Below are positions 46,927 to 56,357 of a DNA stretch of 64,000 bases, piece after piece. The DNA comes from Planococcus lenghuensis (GTDB taxonomy: Bacteria; Bacillota; Bacilli; Bacillales_A; Planococcaceae). Position 1 is the stretch's first letter. Each line of letters begins with the position of its first letter. The position numbers and the translations under genes were made by a program. Below the pieces are notes generated by a model. The model worked only from the letters and a program-made list of their open reading frames with translations, made no database searches and was not told the origin of the DNA. Location of the stretch: NCBI RefSeq assembly GCF_001999905.1, contig NZ_CP019640.1, positions 1,220,001-1,284,000 of the forward strand. The letters run 5' to 3'.

Positions 46927-49293
46927 ATGAAGTGGATTAAAGATCTATGGAGCCGGTTGTTTGTATCGGATGCCGATGAACCGGAACAGGAATTCCGGGA
47001 ACCGGAAGGAGAAACGGCAGGCATTAAGCCGCCATTCCGGTTTCCGCTTATTTCAGATCAGGAATTATATGGAGAGCAGCCTGGATCGTTCAGTATGTCT
47101 TCAAATGAGTGGGTGAACTATATAGACACACCGCCGGAGCAGCCGGTTCCTCAACCGGTTCCGTCTGCTGCTGAACCGGTTAAACTTGTAAAGCTCCCAA
47201 AACCGGTCAAAAAAGTTTCATCTTCCGTTTATGAACCGGTGCGTCCGGGCATGACTGCGGTTTCACCGCAAAGTAAGCCAGTGCCGAATCCCCGGTACCG
47301 GCCGACCCGCGTGCCATCCCCTGTCTACGGTTTTCAGCCGCGTACCGCTCAGGAAGTGAAACCGGCCGGTGAACCGCTTGAGGAACAGAAACCGGTGAAT
47401 CAAAAGCTTATCCAGGAATCCATGCAGGTCAATGAACACCTGCAGAAGAAGCCTGTCTGGCTTGATGAAGAACCGCGATCGGATGCTGTTCAAGCCGGCA
47501 ATGAGTTACCGGCGAATCCGGTGTATAAACAAATAGCGGACCCGGATGAAACAATAACAGTTGAGAGTCATAAAGCAGCTTCTGACGAACCCGTTGCCGA
47601 ACAGATGCAAGATTCGGAAGTACCGCTGGTTTCTTTGTCAGAAGAAAATGGTATACATAGAGAAGAACAGGAACAGCAAGCGGATGCCCTGAACGGGAAG
47701 ATAGCAGAACAGGAGACACCCGCACGTGCCGTCACCGGTTCTTCCCGCGGAAAATCGGCGCCGTTTAATGTTCTGATGCTGAAGTCAGACCGGGAACGGC
47801 TTCAGAAAAAAAATGCGTCAAAAACGGCGCAGCCGACTAGGCAGCAAACGCACCGGCCAGAGACACAGCCGGCCAGTCGTCCGTCGCATTATGCTCTTCC
47901 GGAAAGCAGGTTGCTATTACCGCCGGAAAGCGATATGAAAGACGAGCAGTGGATGGCCCAGCAGGGGCGCAGACTGATTGAAGCACTATCGCATTTCCAG
48001 GTGAAATCAGAAATCATCGATATCATGCAGGGGCCGGCAGTTACGCAATTTGAACTGAAAGTGGCAAATGGAGTAAAGGTGAGTAAAATCCGCAATCTGG
48101 CAGATGATCTGAAACTGGCTCTTGCTGCAGAAGATATTCGGATCCAGGCACCAATCCCCGGAAAAAGTTCCATTGGAATTGAAATTCCGAACCGGACTTC
48201 CCGTCCTGTCCGGATTTCTGAAATTATTGAGAGCGACGCATTTAAGGCTGCATCGTCTCCGCTTGAAGCAGTCCTGGGACTGGATTTGCAGGGGCGCCCG
48301 GTAACTGCCGATCTCAGGAAAATGCCGCATGGCCTTATTGCGGGTGCGACAGGCTCGGGGAAAAGCGTCTGTATTAATTCGCTCCTGATCAGCCTTCTAT
48401 ACAAGGCAACGCCGCAAGAGCTGAAGCTTTTACTGATCGATCCCAAAATGGTGGAACTTGCACCTTATAATAATATTCCACACTTGATCAGCCCAGTGAT
48501 TACTGATGTAAAAGCGGCGACCGCTTCCCTGAAATGGGCGGTCAGCGAGATGGAGCGACGCTATCAATTGTTTGCTCATGCCGGTGTGCGGGATATCGGG
48601 CGTTTTAATAAGCTGGTCGAAGAAAAAGGCGATTATGTCCAACGGCTGCCGTATATCATGATTGTCATTGATGAACTGGCGGATTTGATGATGATGGCGC
48701 CGGCAGAAGTGGAAGATGCCATCTGCCGGATCGCCCAGAAAGCGCGCGCTTGCGGTATCCATCTCATTGTCGCGACCCAGCGGCCTTCCGTTGATGTGAT
48801 TACAGGATTGATCAAAGCCAATATTCCAACGCGCATCGCTTTTACGGTTTCCTCGCAAGTTGACAGCCGAACGATTCTGGATGCACAAGGGGCGGAGCGA
48901 CTGCTTGGACGAGGGGATATGCTGTATCTCGGGAACGGCATGTCCGCACCTGTCCGGCTGCAGGGGACTTATGTAACGGATGAAGAGATCGAAGAAGTCA
49001 TCGCCCATGTGCGAAAACAAGGGCAGCCGGATTACTTTTTCAAAGAAGATGAATTAGTCCGGAATGCTGCTTCTCCTGACATGCAGGATGATTTGTTTGA
49101 AGAAGCATGCCGCTTTATTCTATCCCAGGGGAGCGCTTCCACTTCACTGCTGCAGCGAAGATTCCATATCGGTTATAATCGGGCAGCCCGCCTGATGGAT
49201 CTGATTGAGCAATATGGGTTTGTATCAGAACAAAACGGAAGCAAAGCACGGGACGTCCTGATGACGGAAGAGGAACTGGAAGAGATTTTCTGA
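46927..49293 (+). CDS. sftA: DNA translocase SftA (FtsK/SpoIIIE family)
   Basis: Septum-associated ATPase of 788 residues that moves DNA away from the closing septum. Unlike SpoIIIE and FtsK it has no transmembrane segments. Residues 1-320 are low-complexity and rich in Pro, Glu and Gln. The motor has Walker A GATGSGKSVC near residue 473, Walker B YIMIVIDELADLM near 580, and ATQRPSVDVITGLIKANIP. A winged-helix gamma domain closes the protein (about 715-788). The ATG is 4 bases after ytpR with a weak ribosome site, suggesting translational coupling. Confidence 0.94.
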   Translation: MKWIKDLWSRLFVSDADEPEQEFREPEGETAGIKPPFRFPLISDQELYGEQPGSFSMSSNEWVNYIDTPPEQPVPQPVPSAAEPVKLVKLPKPVKKVSSSVYEPVRPGMTAVSPQSKPVPNPRYRPTRVPSPVYGFQPRTAQEVKPAGEPLEEQKPVNQKLIQESMQVNEHLQKKPVWLDEEPRSDAVQAGNELPANPVYKQIADPDETITVESHKAASDEPVAEQMQDSEVPLVSLSEENGIHREEQEQQADALNGKIAEQETPARAVTGSSRGKSAPFNVLMLKSDRERLQKKNASKTAQPTRQQTHRPETQPASRPSHYALPESRLLLPPESDMKDEQWMAQQGRRLIEALSHFQVKSEIIDIMQGPAVTQFELKVANGVKVSKIRNLADDLKLALAAEDIRIQAPIPGKSSIGIEIPNRTSRPVRISEIIESDAFKAASSPLEAVLGLDLQGRPVTADLRKMPHGLIAGATGSGKSVCINSLLISLLYKATPQELKLLLIDPKMVELAPYNNIPHLISPVITDVKAATASLKWAVSEMERRYQLFAHAGVRDIGRFNKLVEEKGDYVQRLPYIMIVIDELADLMMMAPAEVEDAICRIAQKARACGIHLIVATQRPSVDVITGLIKANIPTRIAFTVSSQVDSRTILDAQGAERLLGRGDMLYLGNGMSAPVRLQGTYVTDEEIEEVIAHVRKQGQPDYFFKEDELVRNAASPDMQDDLFEEACRFILSQGSASTSLLQRRFHIGYNRAARLMDLIEQYGFVSEQNGSKARDVLMTEEELEEIF

Positions 49294-49405
49294 GGTTGCC
49301 CGCTGTCCTGCTTTCTTCATGCCGGCCAATGATGCTATAATAGGACGGTTATTGAACTGCTTAATAGAAAAATTAATTTTTCACCTTCCATAGGAGGCTT
49401 ACATC

Positions 49406-50719
49406 ATGAAAGTACTGCATTTCACCGGTATCAAAGGCTCCGGCATGAGTCCACTGGCACAAATCATGCATGACATGGGCGAACAAGTCCAAGGGTCGGA
49501 TATCGATAAATACTTTTTTACAGAAGAACTGCTGCATAAACGGGGAATCACGATTTTGCCGTTTGATGAAACCAATGTGACCGGCGATATGACGATTATT
49601 GCAGGAAATGCGTTTCCGGATGATCATCCGGAATTGGTGAAGGCAAAGGAACTGGGCGCAGAAGTGATCCGCTATCATACGTTCCTTGGAGAACTGCTGA
49701 AAAACTACGTTTCCATTGCTGTGACCGGTTCACACGGGAAGACGTCTACCACGGGCTTGATGGCCCATGTGCTGGCGGGATATAAGCCGGTATCTTACCT
49801 CATTGGAGACGGATCGGGGCAGGGGGCGGCGGACTCCCGGTTTTTCGTTTTGGAAGCATGCGAATATCGCCGGCATTTTCTTGCCTATGAACCGGATTAT
49901 GCAATTATGACCAACATCGATTTTGATCATCCGGACTATTTTGCCGATGTGGAAGATGTATTCAATGCGTTTGAGGAAATGGCACAGCGGGTGAAAAAAT
50001 GTATTATCGCCTTCGGGGATGATGCAAATCTCCAGCGTATCCAAGCACCGGTTCCGGTAGTTTACTATGGCTTGGAACCGGAAAATGATTTTCAGGCAGT
50101 AAATATCCGGAAATCGACGGAAGGGACCACGTTCGACGTTGTCGTCCGGAATGAGTTCTTTGAAACATTCTTCATTCCGCAATTCGGTGATCATACTGTG
50201 ATGAATGCCCTTGCAGTCATTGCGCTATGTCATTACGAGAACATTCCATCCGCTGTCATTCAGGAACAATTGTCGTCGTTCGGCGGTGTCAAGCGCCGGT
50301 TTACAGAAACAAAACTTGGTGACCGGATATTGATTGATGACTATGCGCATCATCCAACAGAAATTAAAGCGACGCTGCAATCCGCCCAACAGAAATATCC
50401 CGACCGGGAAGTGGTGGCGATTTTCCAGCCGCATACGTATACGCGTACTCAAAAGTTTCTTCAGGAGTTTGCAGACAGCCTGTCAGGAGCAGACCAGGTC
50501 TATTTATGCGATATTTTCGGCTCTGCCCGGGAAAACACCGGTAAATTAACGATCAGCGATTTAAGCAGCAAAATTGAAGGAAGCGCCATTTTGCAATTGG
50601 GAAACATGGACCCGCTCCTTGTGCATGAGCATGCCGTGTTTCTGTTCATGGGAGCTGGAGACGTTCAAAAGTTCCAGCGTGCATTCGAACAGGAGATCGC
50701 TCAGCGTTCATCCGTCTGA
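49406..50719 (+). CDS. murC: UDP-N-acetylmuramate--L-alanine ligase
   Basis: Cytosolic Mur ligase (437 residues) adding L-alanine to UDP-MurNAc in peptidoglycan synthesis. The N-terminal [11 protein letters not shown] nucleotide motif, the ATP P-loop [11 protein letters not shown] near residue 110, [10 protein letters not shown] and [10 protein letters not shown] are typical. ATG 49406 follows aggaggc. A TATAAT at 49336-49341 could be its -10, though no good -35 is visible. It lies directly after sftA; B. subtilis has ytpT in between (recalled), which is absent here. Confidence 0.96.
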   Translation: MKVLHFTGIKGSGMSPLAQIMHDMGEQVQGSDIDKYFFTEELLHKRGITILPFDETNVTGDMTIIAGNAFPDDHPELVKAKELGAEVIRYHTFLGELLKNYVSIAVTGSHGKTSTTGLMAHVLAGYKPVSYLIGDGSGQGAADSRFFVLEACEYRRHFLAYEPDYAIMTNIDFDHPDYFADVEDVFNAFEEMAQRVKKCIIAFGDDANLQRIQAPVPVVYYGLEPENDFQAVNIRKSTEGTTFDVVVRNEFFETFFIPQFGDHTVMNALAVIALCHYENIPSAVIQEQLSSFGGVKRRFTETKLGDRILIDDYAHHPTEIKATLQSAQQKYPDREVVAIFQPHTYTRTQKFLQEFADSLSGADQVYLCDIFGSARENTGKLTISDLSSKIEGSAILQLGNMDPLLVHEHAVFLFMGAGDVQKFQRAFEQEIAQRSSV

Positions 50720-50742
50720 TCCTGGTTCTATAGAAGCAGTTG

Positions 50743-50790
50743 TGACTGCAGATTTCCTCATTTATAATGAGGAAGTCTGCAGTTTTTTGT
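50743..50790 (+). terminator. terminator of murC
   Basis: actgcagatttcctcatt pairs with aatgaggaagtctgcagt (one mismatch), then six T. Confidence 0.93.
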
Positions 50791-50970
50791 GCCCGTTGCA
50801 GACTGACGGAATAAACCGCTGATGAGAGGAGAATTCCGTGTTTGGAAGTCGGCCCATGTGCTGCCTGAGCCGGCAATACATGTGAACCGGAGCGGCTTTG
50901 CGATTAACTGCAGCCCGCTGCTGTTTTTCAAGCGTTTATTGTTTTCGGCAAGAAAACTTTAATAGGCTGT
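50791..50970 (+). other. non-coding region before ytxG
   Basis: No supported gene. A 46-codon frame from 50822 lacks a ribosome site and resembles nothing known. The region ends at the sigma-B-like promoter. Confidence 0.6.
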
Positions 50971-50996
50971 GTTTATTCCAAAGGGACTAGGGGTAC
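50971..50996 (+). promoter_or_regulatory. sigma-B-type promoter of ytxG-ytxH-ytxJ
   Basis: GTTTAT (50971-50976), a 14-base spacer and GGGTAC (50991-50996) match the sigma-B consensus GTTTAA-N12-14-GGGTAT at 10 of 12 positions. The B. subtilis ytxGHJ operon is known to be sigma-B dependent, so this fits. Confidence 0.75.
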
Positions 50997-51042
50997 AAAA
51001 AGTAGTATAGACGTAACATATTAAGACGAAGGAGGAAACAGG

Positions 51043-51531
51043 ATGGATTGGGAAATATTGCTTTACATAGCTGCACTTGTAGCCGCAATTGGATTCTTAG
51101 CAGCATGTATCGGGCTTGCTATGCTGCTCGTCGGTTTGAAAAACACCATGAAAGAAGTGGCCGATACAGTAGCAGGTATGGAAAACCAATTGCAGGGCGT
51201 CATGCTCGAAACAACAAATTTGCTTCACAAGACAAACGAACTCACAGAGGACATACAGGATAAGTCCGAGAAGCTGAACACAGTAGTGGATGCGGTGCAG
51301 GGAGTAGGGAATTCTGTAACAGATCTGAATTCCACTGTGCGGCGAATTACGACCACAGTTTCAGCGCAGGTTGAACAAAATGAGGAAAAGATTGCGCAAG
51401 TTGTTCAGTGGAGCAATGTCGCACTTGGAATCCGGGACAAGTGGAAAGAGCGGAAAACATACGAAAGCAGCACCGGAACCGCTTATTCATCGCCAGTCCC
51501 TGGCCAGAAACGCCTTCCGGAAAGCAAGTAA
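51043..51531 (+). CDS. ytxG: DUF948 general stress protein YtxG
   Basis: A 162-residue protein anchored by one N-terminal helix (residues about 6-31, LYIAALVAAIGFLAACIGLA) followed by a long coiled-coil-like part rich in T, E, Q and N with heptad spacing (about 35-125). The family (DUF948) has unknown biochemical function. ATG 51043 follows aaggagg. First gene of the stress operon with ytxH and ytxJ. Confidence 0.9.
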   Translation: MDWEILLYIAALVAAIGFLAACIGLAMLLVGLKNTMKEVADTVAGMENQLQGVMLETTNLLHKTNELTEDIQDKSEKLNTVVDAVQGVGNSVTDLNSTVRRITTTVSAQVEQNEEKIAQVVQWSNVALGIRDKWKERKTYESSTGTAYSSPVPGQKRLPESK

Positions 51532-51564
51532 TACTTAACTAATCTCAAATAGGAGGAATGAAAT

Positions 51565-52320
51565 ATGACACAGAATAATTCAGGAAATAATGACCGCACA
51601 TATAATGGTGCGAAATACAACAATGACTTTTATTCGCAGAACGGTGCGCATACAGGGGTGCGTAATACGCCGAATTATGGCGGTACGGACGAAGGAACGA
51701 TCCAGGGCGCCGGATATAACCAGCAGGGTTATTCCCCGCAGGACTATGGTCAGAATGCGAACTACTCTTACAATCAGCGCACGCGAGTGAATCCATATGA
51801 TGACTTGTACGAATTCGAAGATAACACCAGCTCCGGTTCAGGTAACTTCCTGCTCGGCGCCATCATCGGCGGTGTAGCTGGAGCAGCAGCAGCGCTGTTT
51901 CTGGCACCGAAGCCAGGAAAAGAACTGCGCAATGACTTGAATTCCCAAGTCTCGAAAGTGAAAGAAAAAGCAGCATCAGACAGCAGCTCAAGCACTGAGA
52001 AATCAGGAAGCGGACTGTCGCAGCAGTTGAAAGATCAGTCGTCTAAACTGAAAGATCAGTCATCTAAAGTAGTTGATAAAGTGAAAAACATGGCAGGCAG
52101 CAGCCAGTCCCCAATGGATGATGGGACCGCTTCATCCGAGGGTGAAGAACAAGTGGAAGTAGTTGAGGAAGTGGAAGTTCGCCTCGAGAATACAGAAGCA
52201 AAAAAAGGTCCTGAAGGGTTCACTTCTACAGCGAGCGCGCTAAAAGAAGCAGTTGAGGAAGCAAAGGACGAAAATCAGTCGACTGGTTCCAATAACAATA
52301 ACGCTAATTCAAAGAAGTAA
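51565..52320 (+). CDS. ytxH: YtxH domain protein with prion-like N-terminus
   Basis: A 251-residue protein. The YtxH core is at residues 91-125: a Gly/Ala-rich membrane helix (NFLLGAIIGGVAGAAAALFL), then APKPGKELRNDL and an amphipathic helix. Residues 1-85 are unusual: rich in Asn, Gln, Tyr and Gly (about 15, 8, 11 and 12), with few hydrophobic residues. The C-terminal third is acidic and Lys/Ser/Asn-rich, including a QLKDQSSK repeat. Most YtxH proteins I recall are shorter and lack the N/Q/Y-rich part. Function unknown; operon and promoter point to general stress. Confidence 0.88.
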   Translation: MTQNNSGNNDRTYNGAKYNNDFYSQNGAHTGVRNTPNYGGTDEGTIQGAGYNQQGYSPQDYGQNANYSYNQRTRVNPYDDLYEFEDNTSSGSGNFLLGAIIGGVAGAAAALFLAPKPGKELRNDLNSQVSKVKEKAASDSSSSTEKSGSGLSQQLKDQSSKLKDQSSKVVDKVKNMAGSSQSPMDDGTASSEGEEQVEVVEEVEVRLENTEAKKGPEGFTSTASALKEAVEEAKDENQSTGSNNNNANSKK

Positions 52321-52335
52321 GCGGGAGAGGGTCGT

Positions 52336-52665
52336 ATGGAAAACTTTATTCGAGTCCGGAATTTAGACGAATTCAAGCGATTTACGCAAGATACCGAGTC
52401 GTTCTGGCTGATGAAGCACAGCAATACGTGTCCGATATCGGCAGCTGCATGGAACGAATACGGAGAGTATGCTTCCATGCACCCGAATCAGCTCTTCCTG
52501 TTCCTCATCGTTCAGGAAGACCGGGACTTATCCAATCAGCTTGCGGAAATTACAGGCATTAAACATGAGTCGCCCCAAGTATTCCATTTTTACGAAGAAC
52601 GGGTGGACTGGAACAAATCGCATAAAGATATTACCGATGAAGCGATGAAAGAATTTATCGCTTGA
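52336..52665 (+). CDS. ytxJ: bacilliredoxin BrxC (YtxJ)
   Basis: A 109-residue thioredoxin-fold protein. The active-site region is HSNTCPISAAA (residues 28-38) with a single Cys, the TCPIS motif of YtxJ/BrxC, which removes bacillithiol from oxidised protein thiols. Last gene of the ytxGHJ operon, 15 bases after ytxH, with gggagagg before the ATG. Its presence implies the cell makes bacillithiol. Confidence 0.92.
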   Translation: MENFIRVRNLDEFKRFTQDTESFWLMKHSNTCPISAAAWNEYGEYASMHPNQLFLFLIVQEDRDLSNQLAEITGIKHESPQVFHFYEERVDWNKSHKDITDEAMKEFIA

Positions 52666-52671
52666 CGGACC

Positions 52672-52720
52672 TGAGGCTGTCCGGAAGATCAATGCACATT
52701 TGATCTTCTGTGACAGCCTG
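52672..52720 (+). terminator. terminator-like hairpin after ytxJ
   Basis: ggctgtc and gaagatcaa pair with ttgatcttc and gacagcc, just after the ytxJ stop. The following sequence (tgttctgtgg) lacks a T run, so termination strength is uncertain. Confidence 0.65.
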
Positions 52721-52912
52721 TTCTGTGGTTCTTTTAGGCGATGAGTCTGCATAGGAGCAAGCGATTTCACCTTCTCTGAGCGGTGGTGCGTTCTGTGGGG
52801 ATATTATGTGCCTGAACACTACGGCGAAGAAGAAGAGGTGAAAACAAAGAAGAATGAGCCGGGTAGCCTTTTACACAAACGCTTTCGCGCGTTGAAGCGT
52901 AAAAGAAATAGC
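52721..52912. other. non-coding region before aroA
   Basis: No supported gene. It includes cttttac (52869) ... gtaaaag, a loose hairpin around acgctttcgcgcgttgaagcg, whose left part resembles the start of repeat copy B. Confidence 0.5.
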
Positions 52913-52941
52913 GTGACTTTTCAGGTTAAGTTCCATATAAT
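52913..52941 (+). promoter_or_regulatory. promoter of aroA
   Basis: GTGACT, a 17-base spacer and a perfect TATAAT (52936-52941), about 57 bases before the aroA start. Confidence 0.6.
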
Positions 52942-52997
52942 AGCCCTTATACACATCTAAGGATTGTTAACAGATCCGGAGAGAGGGGTAGAACAAA

Positions 52998-54083
52998 GTG
53001 AGTCAAACTGAATTGGATGTACTGAGAGAAAAAGTGGATGAGCTGAATCTCAAAATACTCAGCCTGATTAATGAACGTACGGCTGTGGCACGGGAAATCG
53101 GGAAAGTGAAAGAGAAACAAGGTGTAAATCGCTTCGATCCGGTTCGGGAACGCGATATGCTGAATTTGTTGAAAGAGCATAATGACGGCCCGCTTGAACA
53201 GCCAAGAGTGGAGCATCTTTTCAAAGAGATTTTCAAATCCGCTCTGGACGTTCAGGAAAAAGAGCAGCGGAAAGCATTACTCGTTTCAAGAAAGAAAAAA
53301 GCGGAAGATACAGTCGTTGAAGTGAATGGCGAGCGGATCGGTGACGGGAAGCCGACATTCATCTTCGGGCCTTGTGCAGTCGAATCGTATGATCAGGTTG
53401 AAATTGTCGCAAAGGCCATCAAGGAAAAAGGGCAGAAATTGATTCGCGGCGGTGCCTATAAACCGCGTACTTCTCCTTATGATTTCCAGGGGCTTGGCCT
53501 TGAAGGGCTCAAAATCCTGAAAAAAGCAGCGGAAGAACAGGGGCTCGCTGTTGTGACTGAAATCGTGACACCGGGTCATCTGGAAGAAGCACTCGATTAC
53601 CTGGATGTTATTCAGGTAGGTGCCCGGAACATGCAGAACTTTGAATTGCTGAAAGCTGTCGGTTCAACCAATAAACCGGTTCTGCTGAAGCGCGGGATGG
53701 CAGCTACAATTGATGAATTCATCAATGCGGCTGAGTACATCATCGCGAATGGCAACGATCAGATCATCCTTTGTGAACGTGGAATCCGTACGTATGAAAA
53801 AGCAACGCGGAACACATTGGATATCTCCGCTGTGCCAATCCTGAAACAGGAGACGCACTTGCCGGTATTTGTCGATGTCACCCATTCAACCGGCCGTCGT
53901 GACTTGCTGCTGCCAACTGCAAAAGCGGCAATCGCCATCGGAGCAGACGGCGTTATGGCAGAAGTTCACCCGGATCCAGCTGTCGCATTATCAGACGCAC
54001 AGCAGCAAATGGATCTCGGACAATTCGATGAATTCTACGATTCTTTGATGAAATTCATGAAACAATATGAGATGAACAGATAA
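52998..54083 (+). CDS. aroA: bifunctional chorismate mutase / DAHP synthase AroA
   Basis: Bacillus-type fusion of 361 residues. Residues 1-90 are an AroQ chorismate mutase that acts mainly as the feedback sensor ([27 protein letters not shown], shown as LREKVDELN and [12 protein letters not shown]). Residues about 100-361 are a type I DAHP synthase that joins PEP and erythrose 4-phosphate, with [26 protein letters not shown] and [17 protein letters not shown] start behind gagaggggta. It feeds chorismate to aromatic amino acids and to the menaquinone genes in this window. Confidence 0.95.
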   Translation: MSQTELDVLREKVDELNLKILSLINERTAVAREIGKVKEKQGVNRFDPVRERDMLNLLKEHNDGPLEQPRVEHLFKEIFKSALDVQEKEQRKALLVSRKKKAEDTVVEVNGERIGDGKPTFIFGPCAVESYDQVEIVAKAIKEKGQKLIRGGAYKPRTSPYDFQGLGLEGLKILKKAAEEQGLAVVTEIVTPGHLEEALDYLDVIQVGARNMQNFELLKAVGSTNKPVLLKRGMAATIDEFINAAEYIIANGNDQIILCERGIRTYEKATRNTLDISAVPILKQETHLPVFVDVTHSTGRRDLLLPTAKAAIAIGADGVMAEVHPDPAVALSDAQQQMDLGQFDEFYDSLMKFMKQYEMNR

Positions 54084-54106
54084 AGCCGGTCCTCACCGGC
54101 TTTTTC
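54081..54106 (+). terminator. terminator of aroA
   Basis: aagccggt (54083-54090), loop cctc, accggctt and a T run, beginning at the aroA stop codon. Confidence 0.9.
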
Positions 54107-54167
54107 TGTTGATTAGGTAAATAGGTGTATCGTATGATAGTAACAGTAAAAGAAAGGAGGCGAACCC

Positions 54168-55166
54168 ATGCCTGTCACTATTTATGATGTAGCAAGAGAA
54201 GCGAATGTTTCAATGGCAACGGTGTCCCGTGTCGTGAACGGTAACCATAATGTGAAGCCGGCGACACGCAAAAAGGTTCTCCGTGTTATTGAAGAGCTCG
54301 GCTACCGTCCAAATGCAGTTGCAAGAGGGCTCGCCAGCAAAAAAACAACGACTGTGGGCGTGGTGATTCCGGATATCGCAAACAGTTTTTATGCGGAATT
54401 GGCACGCGGCATCGAGGATATCGCAACGATGTACCGCTATAATATTTTGCTGTCGAATTCGGATGGAAATGAAGACAAAGAACGCCAGTTGCTTGAAACC
54501 ATGCTTGGAAAGCAAGTCGATGGAATCGTATTTATGAGCGAACGCGTATCAGAAGGACTGCGTGCGGATATGGAGCGGGCAAGTGCGCCAATTGTGTTGG
54601 CCGGCTCGGTCGAAGAAAGTGCTGCAGTAGCATCTGTTAACATTGACTACCGGCAGGCTGCTTATGAAGCTGTGAGCAGGCTGACGGCGAACGGTCACAA
54701 GAAAATCGCTTTTGTTTCAGGACCATTCACGTCGAACATCAATCAGGACTATAAGCTGAAAGGATATACAGAGGCGCTGGCGGAAGCAGGCATTCCTTTT
54801 GACGAAAACCTGGTGGTGGAAACGGATAATTTTTATGAAGAAGGCATGGAAGCGTACGAGCAAACAAAGCAGGAAAAACCGACAGCCTTTTTTGCTGGAA
54901 GCGACGAGCTGGCCATTGGTCTGATTCATGCAGTACAGGAAGATGGATTCACGGTCCCTGAGCAGGTGGAAGTGATCAGTTACGAGAACTCAAAGCTTGC
55001 CCAGATGGTCAGACCGCGTCTGACGTCAGTCGCATTTCCGCTGTATGATATCGGTGCAGTTGCTATGCGCCTGCTGACAAAGCTGATGAATGCAGAAGAA
55101 GTGGAAGAGACGCAAGTGATCTTACCGCATCGAATTGAAGAGCGCAGCTCCACAAGAAACGCCTGA
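54168..55166 (+). CDS. ccpA: catabolite control protein A
   Basis: LacI/GalR regulator, 332 residues, the master of carbon catabolite control in Bacillales. The N-terminal helix-turn-helix is intact ([20 protein letters not shown]), with the hinge near residue 55, then the periplasmic-binding-like core. It binds cre sites with Ser46-phosphorylated HPr. ATG 54168 follows aaaggagg. In B. subtilis motP and motS follow ccpA; here acuC follows directly in convergent orientation. The last codons lie in a shared terminator. Confidence 0.96.
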   Translation: MPVTIYDVAREANVSMATVSRVVNGNHNVKPATRKKVLRVIEELGYRPNAVARGLASKKTTTVGVVIPDIANSFYAELARGIEDIATMYRYNILLSNSDGNEDKERQLLETMLGKQVDGIVFMSERVSEGLRADMERASAPIVLAGSVEESAAVASVNIDYRQAAYEAVSRLTANGHKKIAFVSGPFTSNINQDYKLKGYTEALAEAGIPFDENLVVETDNFYEEGMEAYEQTKQEKPTAFFAGSDELAIGLIHAVQEDGFTVPEQVEVISYENSKLAQMVRPRLTSVAFPLYDIGAVAMRLLTKLMNAEEVEETQVILPHRIEERSSTRNA

Positions 55167-55193
55167 AAGCATTAGCTTTCAGGCGTTTCTTAT
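55152..55193. terminator. bidirectional terminator of ccpA and acuC
   Basis: aagaaacgcctgaaagc (55154-55170), loop atta, gctttcaggcgtttctt (55175-55191), a perfect stem. It contains the ends of both genes: the ccpA stop and the acuC stop lie within it. Confidence 0.95.
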
Positions 55194-56357
55194 CATGTAC
55201 AGGGCTTTTTCAAGCATTTGCTGATTTTTTTCTTCGATTTCCGTTTTACGGGGAATAGCCTGATACAGATCGGCAGGGTCGTTCCATGTTCCAATGAGAG
55301 GCACCGGAGATTCCGGCTGCCACCGCTGAAGCCATTCTTTAGGGAGCTTGCCCTCCGGCAATGGGAAGCCGCTCATTTCCATCCACAGAAGCGACCAAGC
55401 CCGGGGGACGACCCGCCAAATATCATAACCGCCTCCGCCAACCGCAACCCAGCGGCCTCCGCAGAATTCATGAGCCAATTCATGAGCCAGTTTTGGAATC
55501 TCCCGGTAGATGTCCATCGTGCCGTACAGATGGGTAAGCGGATCTAAATAATGTGCGTCTGCCCCGTTCTGCGTTAAAATGACATCCGGTTTGAAAAATG
55601 CGGTGATTTCTCTGAAGGCTGTCCGGTATGTCTCCAAGAACGATTTATCTTCAGTGAAGGCATCAATCGGAAAATTAAAGGAGGTCCCATACCCTTTTTC
55701 ACTTCCGCGTTCTGTAATATTCCCGGTGCCGGGGAACAGGTAACGGCCTGTTTCATGGATAGAAACGGTACAGACAGAAGGGTCATTATAAAAGCTCCAT
55801 TGCACGCCATCACCATGATGGGCATCTGTATCCATGTACAGAACCCGGGCGCCATATTTTTGCTGCATGTATTTAATCGCCACTGTGCTATCGTTGTATA
55901 TGCAGAAGCCGGATGCTTTTCCTCTGAAGCCATGATGCAGCCCGCCACCGAGGTTAAGCGCATGAAGTGCTTTGCCTTCCATGACCTGATCGACAGCCGT
56001 CAGCGTGCCGCCAACGAGTCTTGCGGCAGCTTCATGCATATTTGGAAACATCGGCGTATCCTCTGTGCCGATGCCGTAATTTTCACCTGCCTCCGGTGTC
56101 ACTTCGCCGCGTCCGGCTTTTTTGACAAATTCAATGTAGCGTTCATCGTGAGCCAGCTGAAGTTCTTCATCCGTTGCTACACGGACAGGAACAAATTGTT
56201 CTTCTGAAAGCGCATTCATTTCAAGGAGCAGATCCACAGTAAGGACAAGGCGCTTCTGATTGAATGGATGCGTATCGGAAAACTTGTAGCCGAGCTGGTC
56301 CTCCGAATAGATGAACACTGCTTCGTTTGTTTCTATATTCCCGGAATGTTTGGCCAT
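55179..56357 (-). CDS. acuC: acetoin utilization protein AcuC, class I histone deacetylase family
   Basis: Zinc-dependent deacetylase, 392 residues. Catalytic features: the HHGF near residue 141 (GGGLHHGFRGKA), the metal-binding DTDAHHGDGVQ near residue 171 and the GGGGYD near the C-terminus. B. subtilis AcuC removes the acetyl group from acetyl-CoA synthetase (AcsA) and so reactivates it. ATG 56357 overlaps acuB by 25 bases, so acuA-acuB-acuC form one operon, running away from acsA. Confidence 0.95.
   Translation of the reverse strand: MAKHSGNIETNEAVFIYSEDQLGYKFSDTHPFNQKRLVLTVDLLLEMNALSEEQFVPVRVATDEELQLAHDERYIEFVKKAGRGEVTPEAGENYGIGTEDTPMFPNMHEAAARLVGGTLTAVDQVMEGKALHALNLGGGLHHGFRGKASGFCIYNDSTVAIKYMQQKYGARVLYMDTDAHHGDGVQWSFYNDPSVCTVSIHETGRYLFPGTGNITERGSEKGYGTSFNFPIDAFTEDKSFLETYRTAFREITAFFKPDVILTQNGADAHYLDPLTHLYGTMDIYREIPKLAHELAHEFCGGRWVAVGGGGYDIWRVVPRAWSLLWMEMSGFPLPEGKLPKEWLQRWQPESPVPLIGTWNDPADLYQAIPRKTEIEEKNQQMLEKALYMIRNA

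Noticed and set aside
50822-50962. 46-codon frame between murC and ytxG
   Set aside because: No ribosome site, no recognisable domain; better explained as leader before the sigma-B-type promoter.
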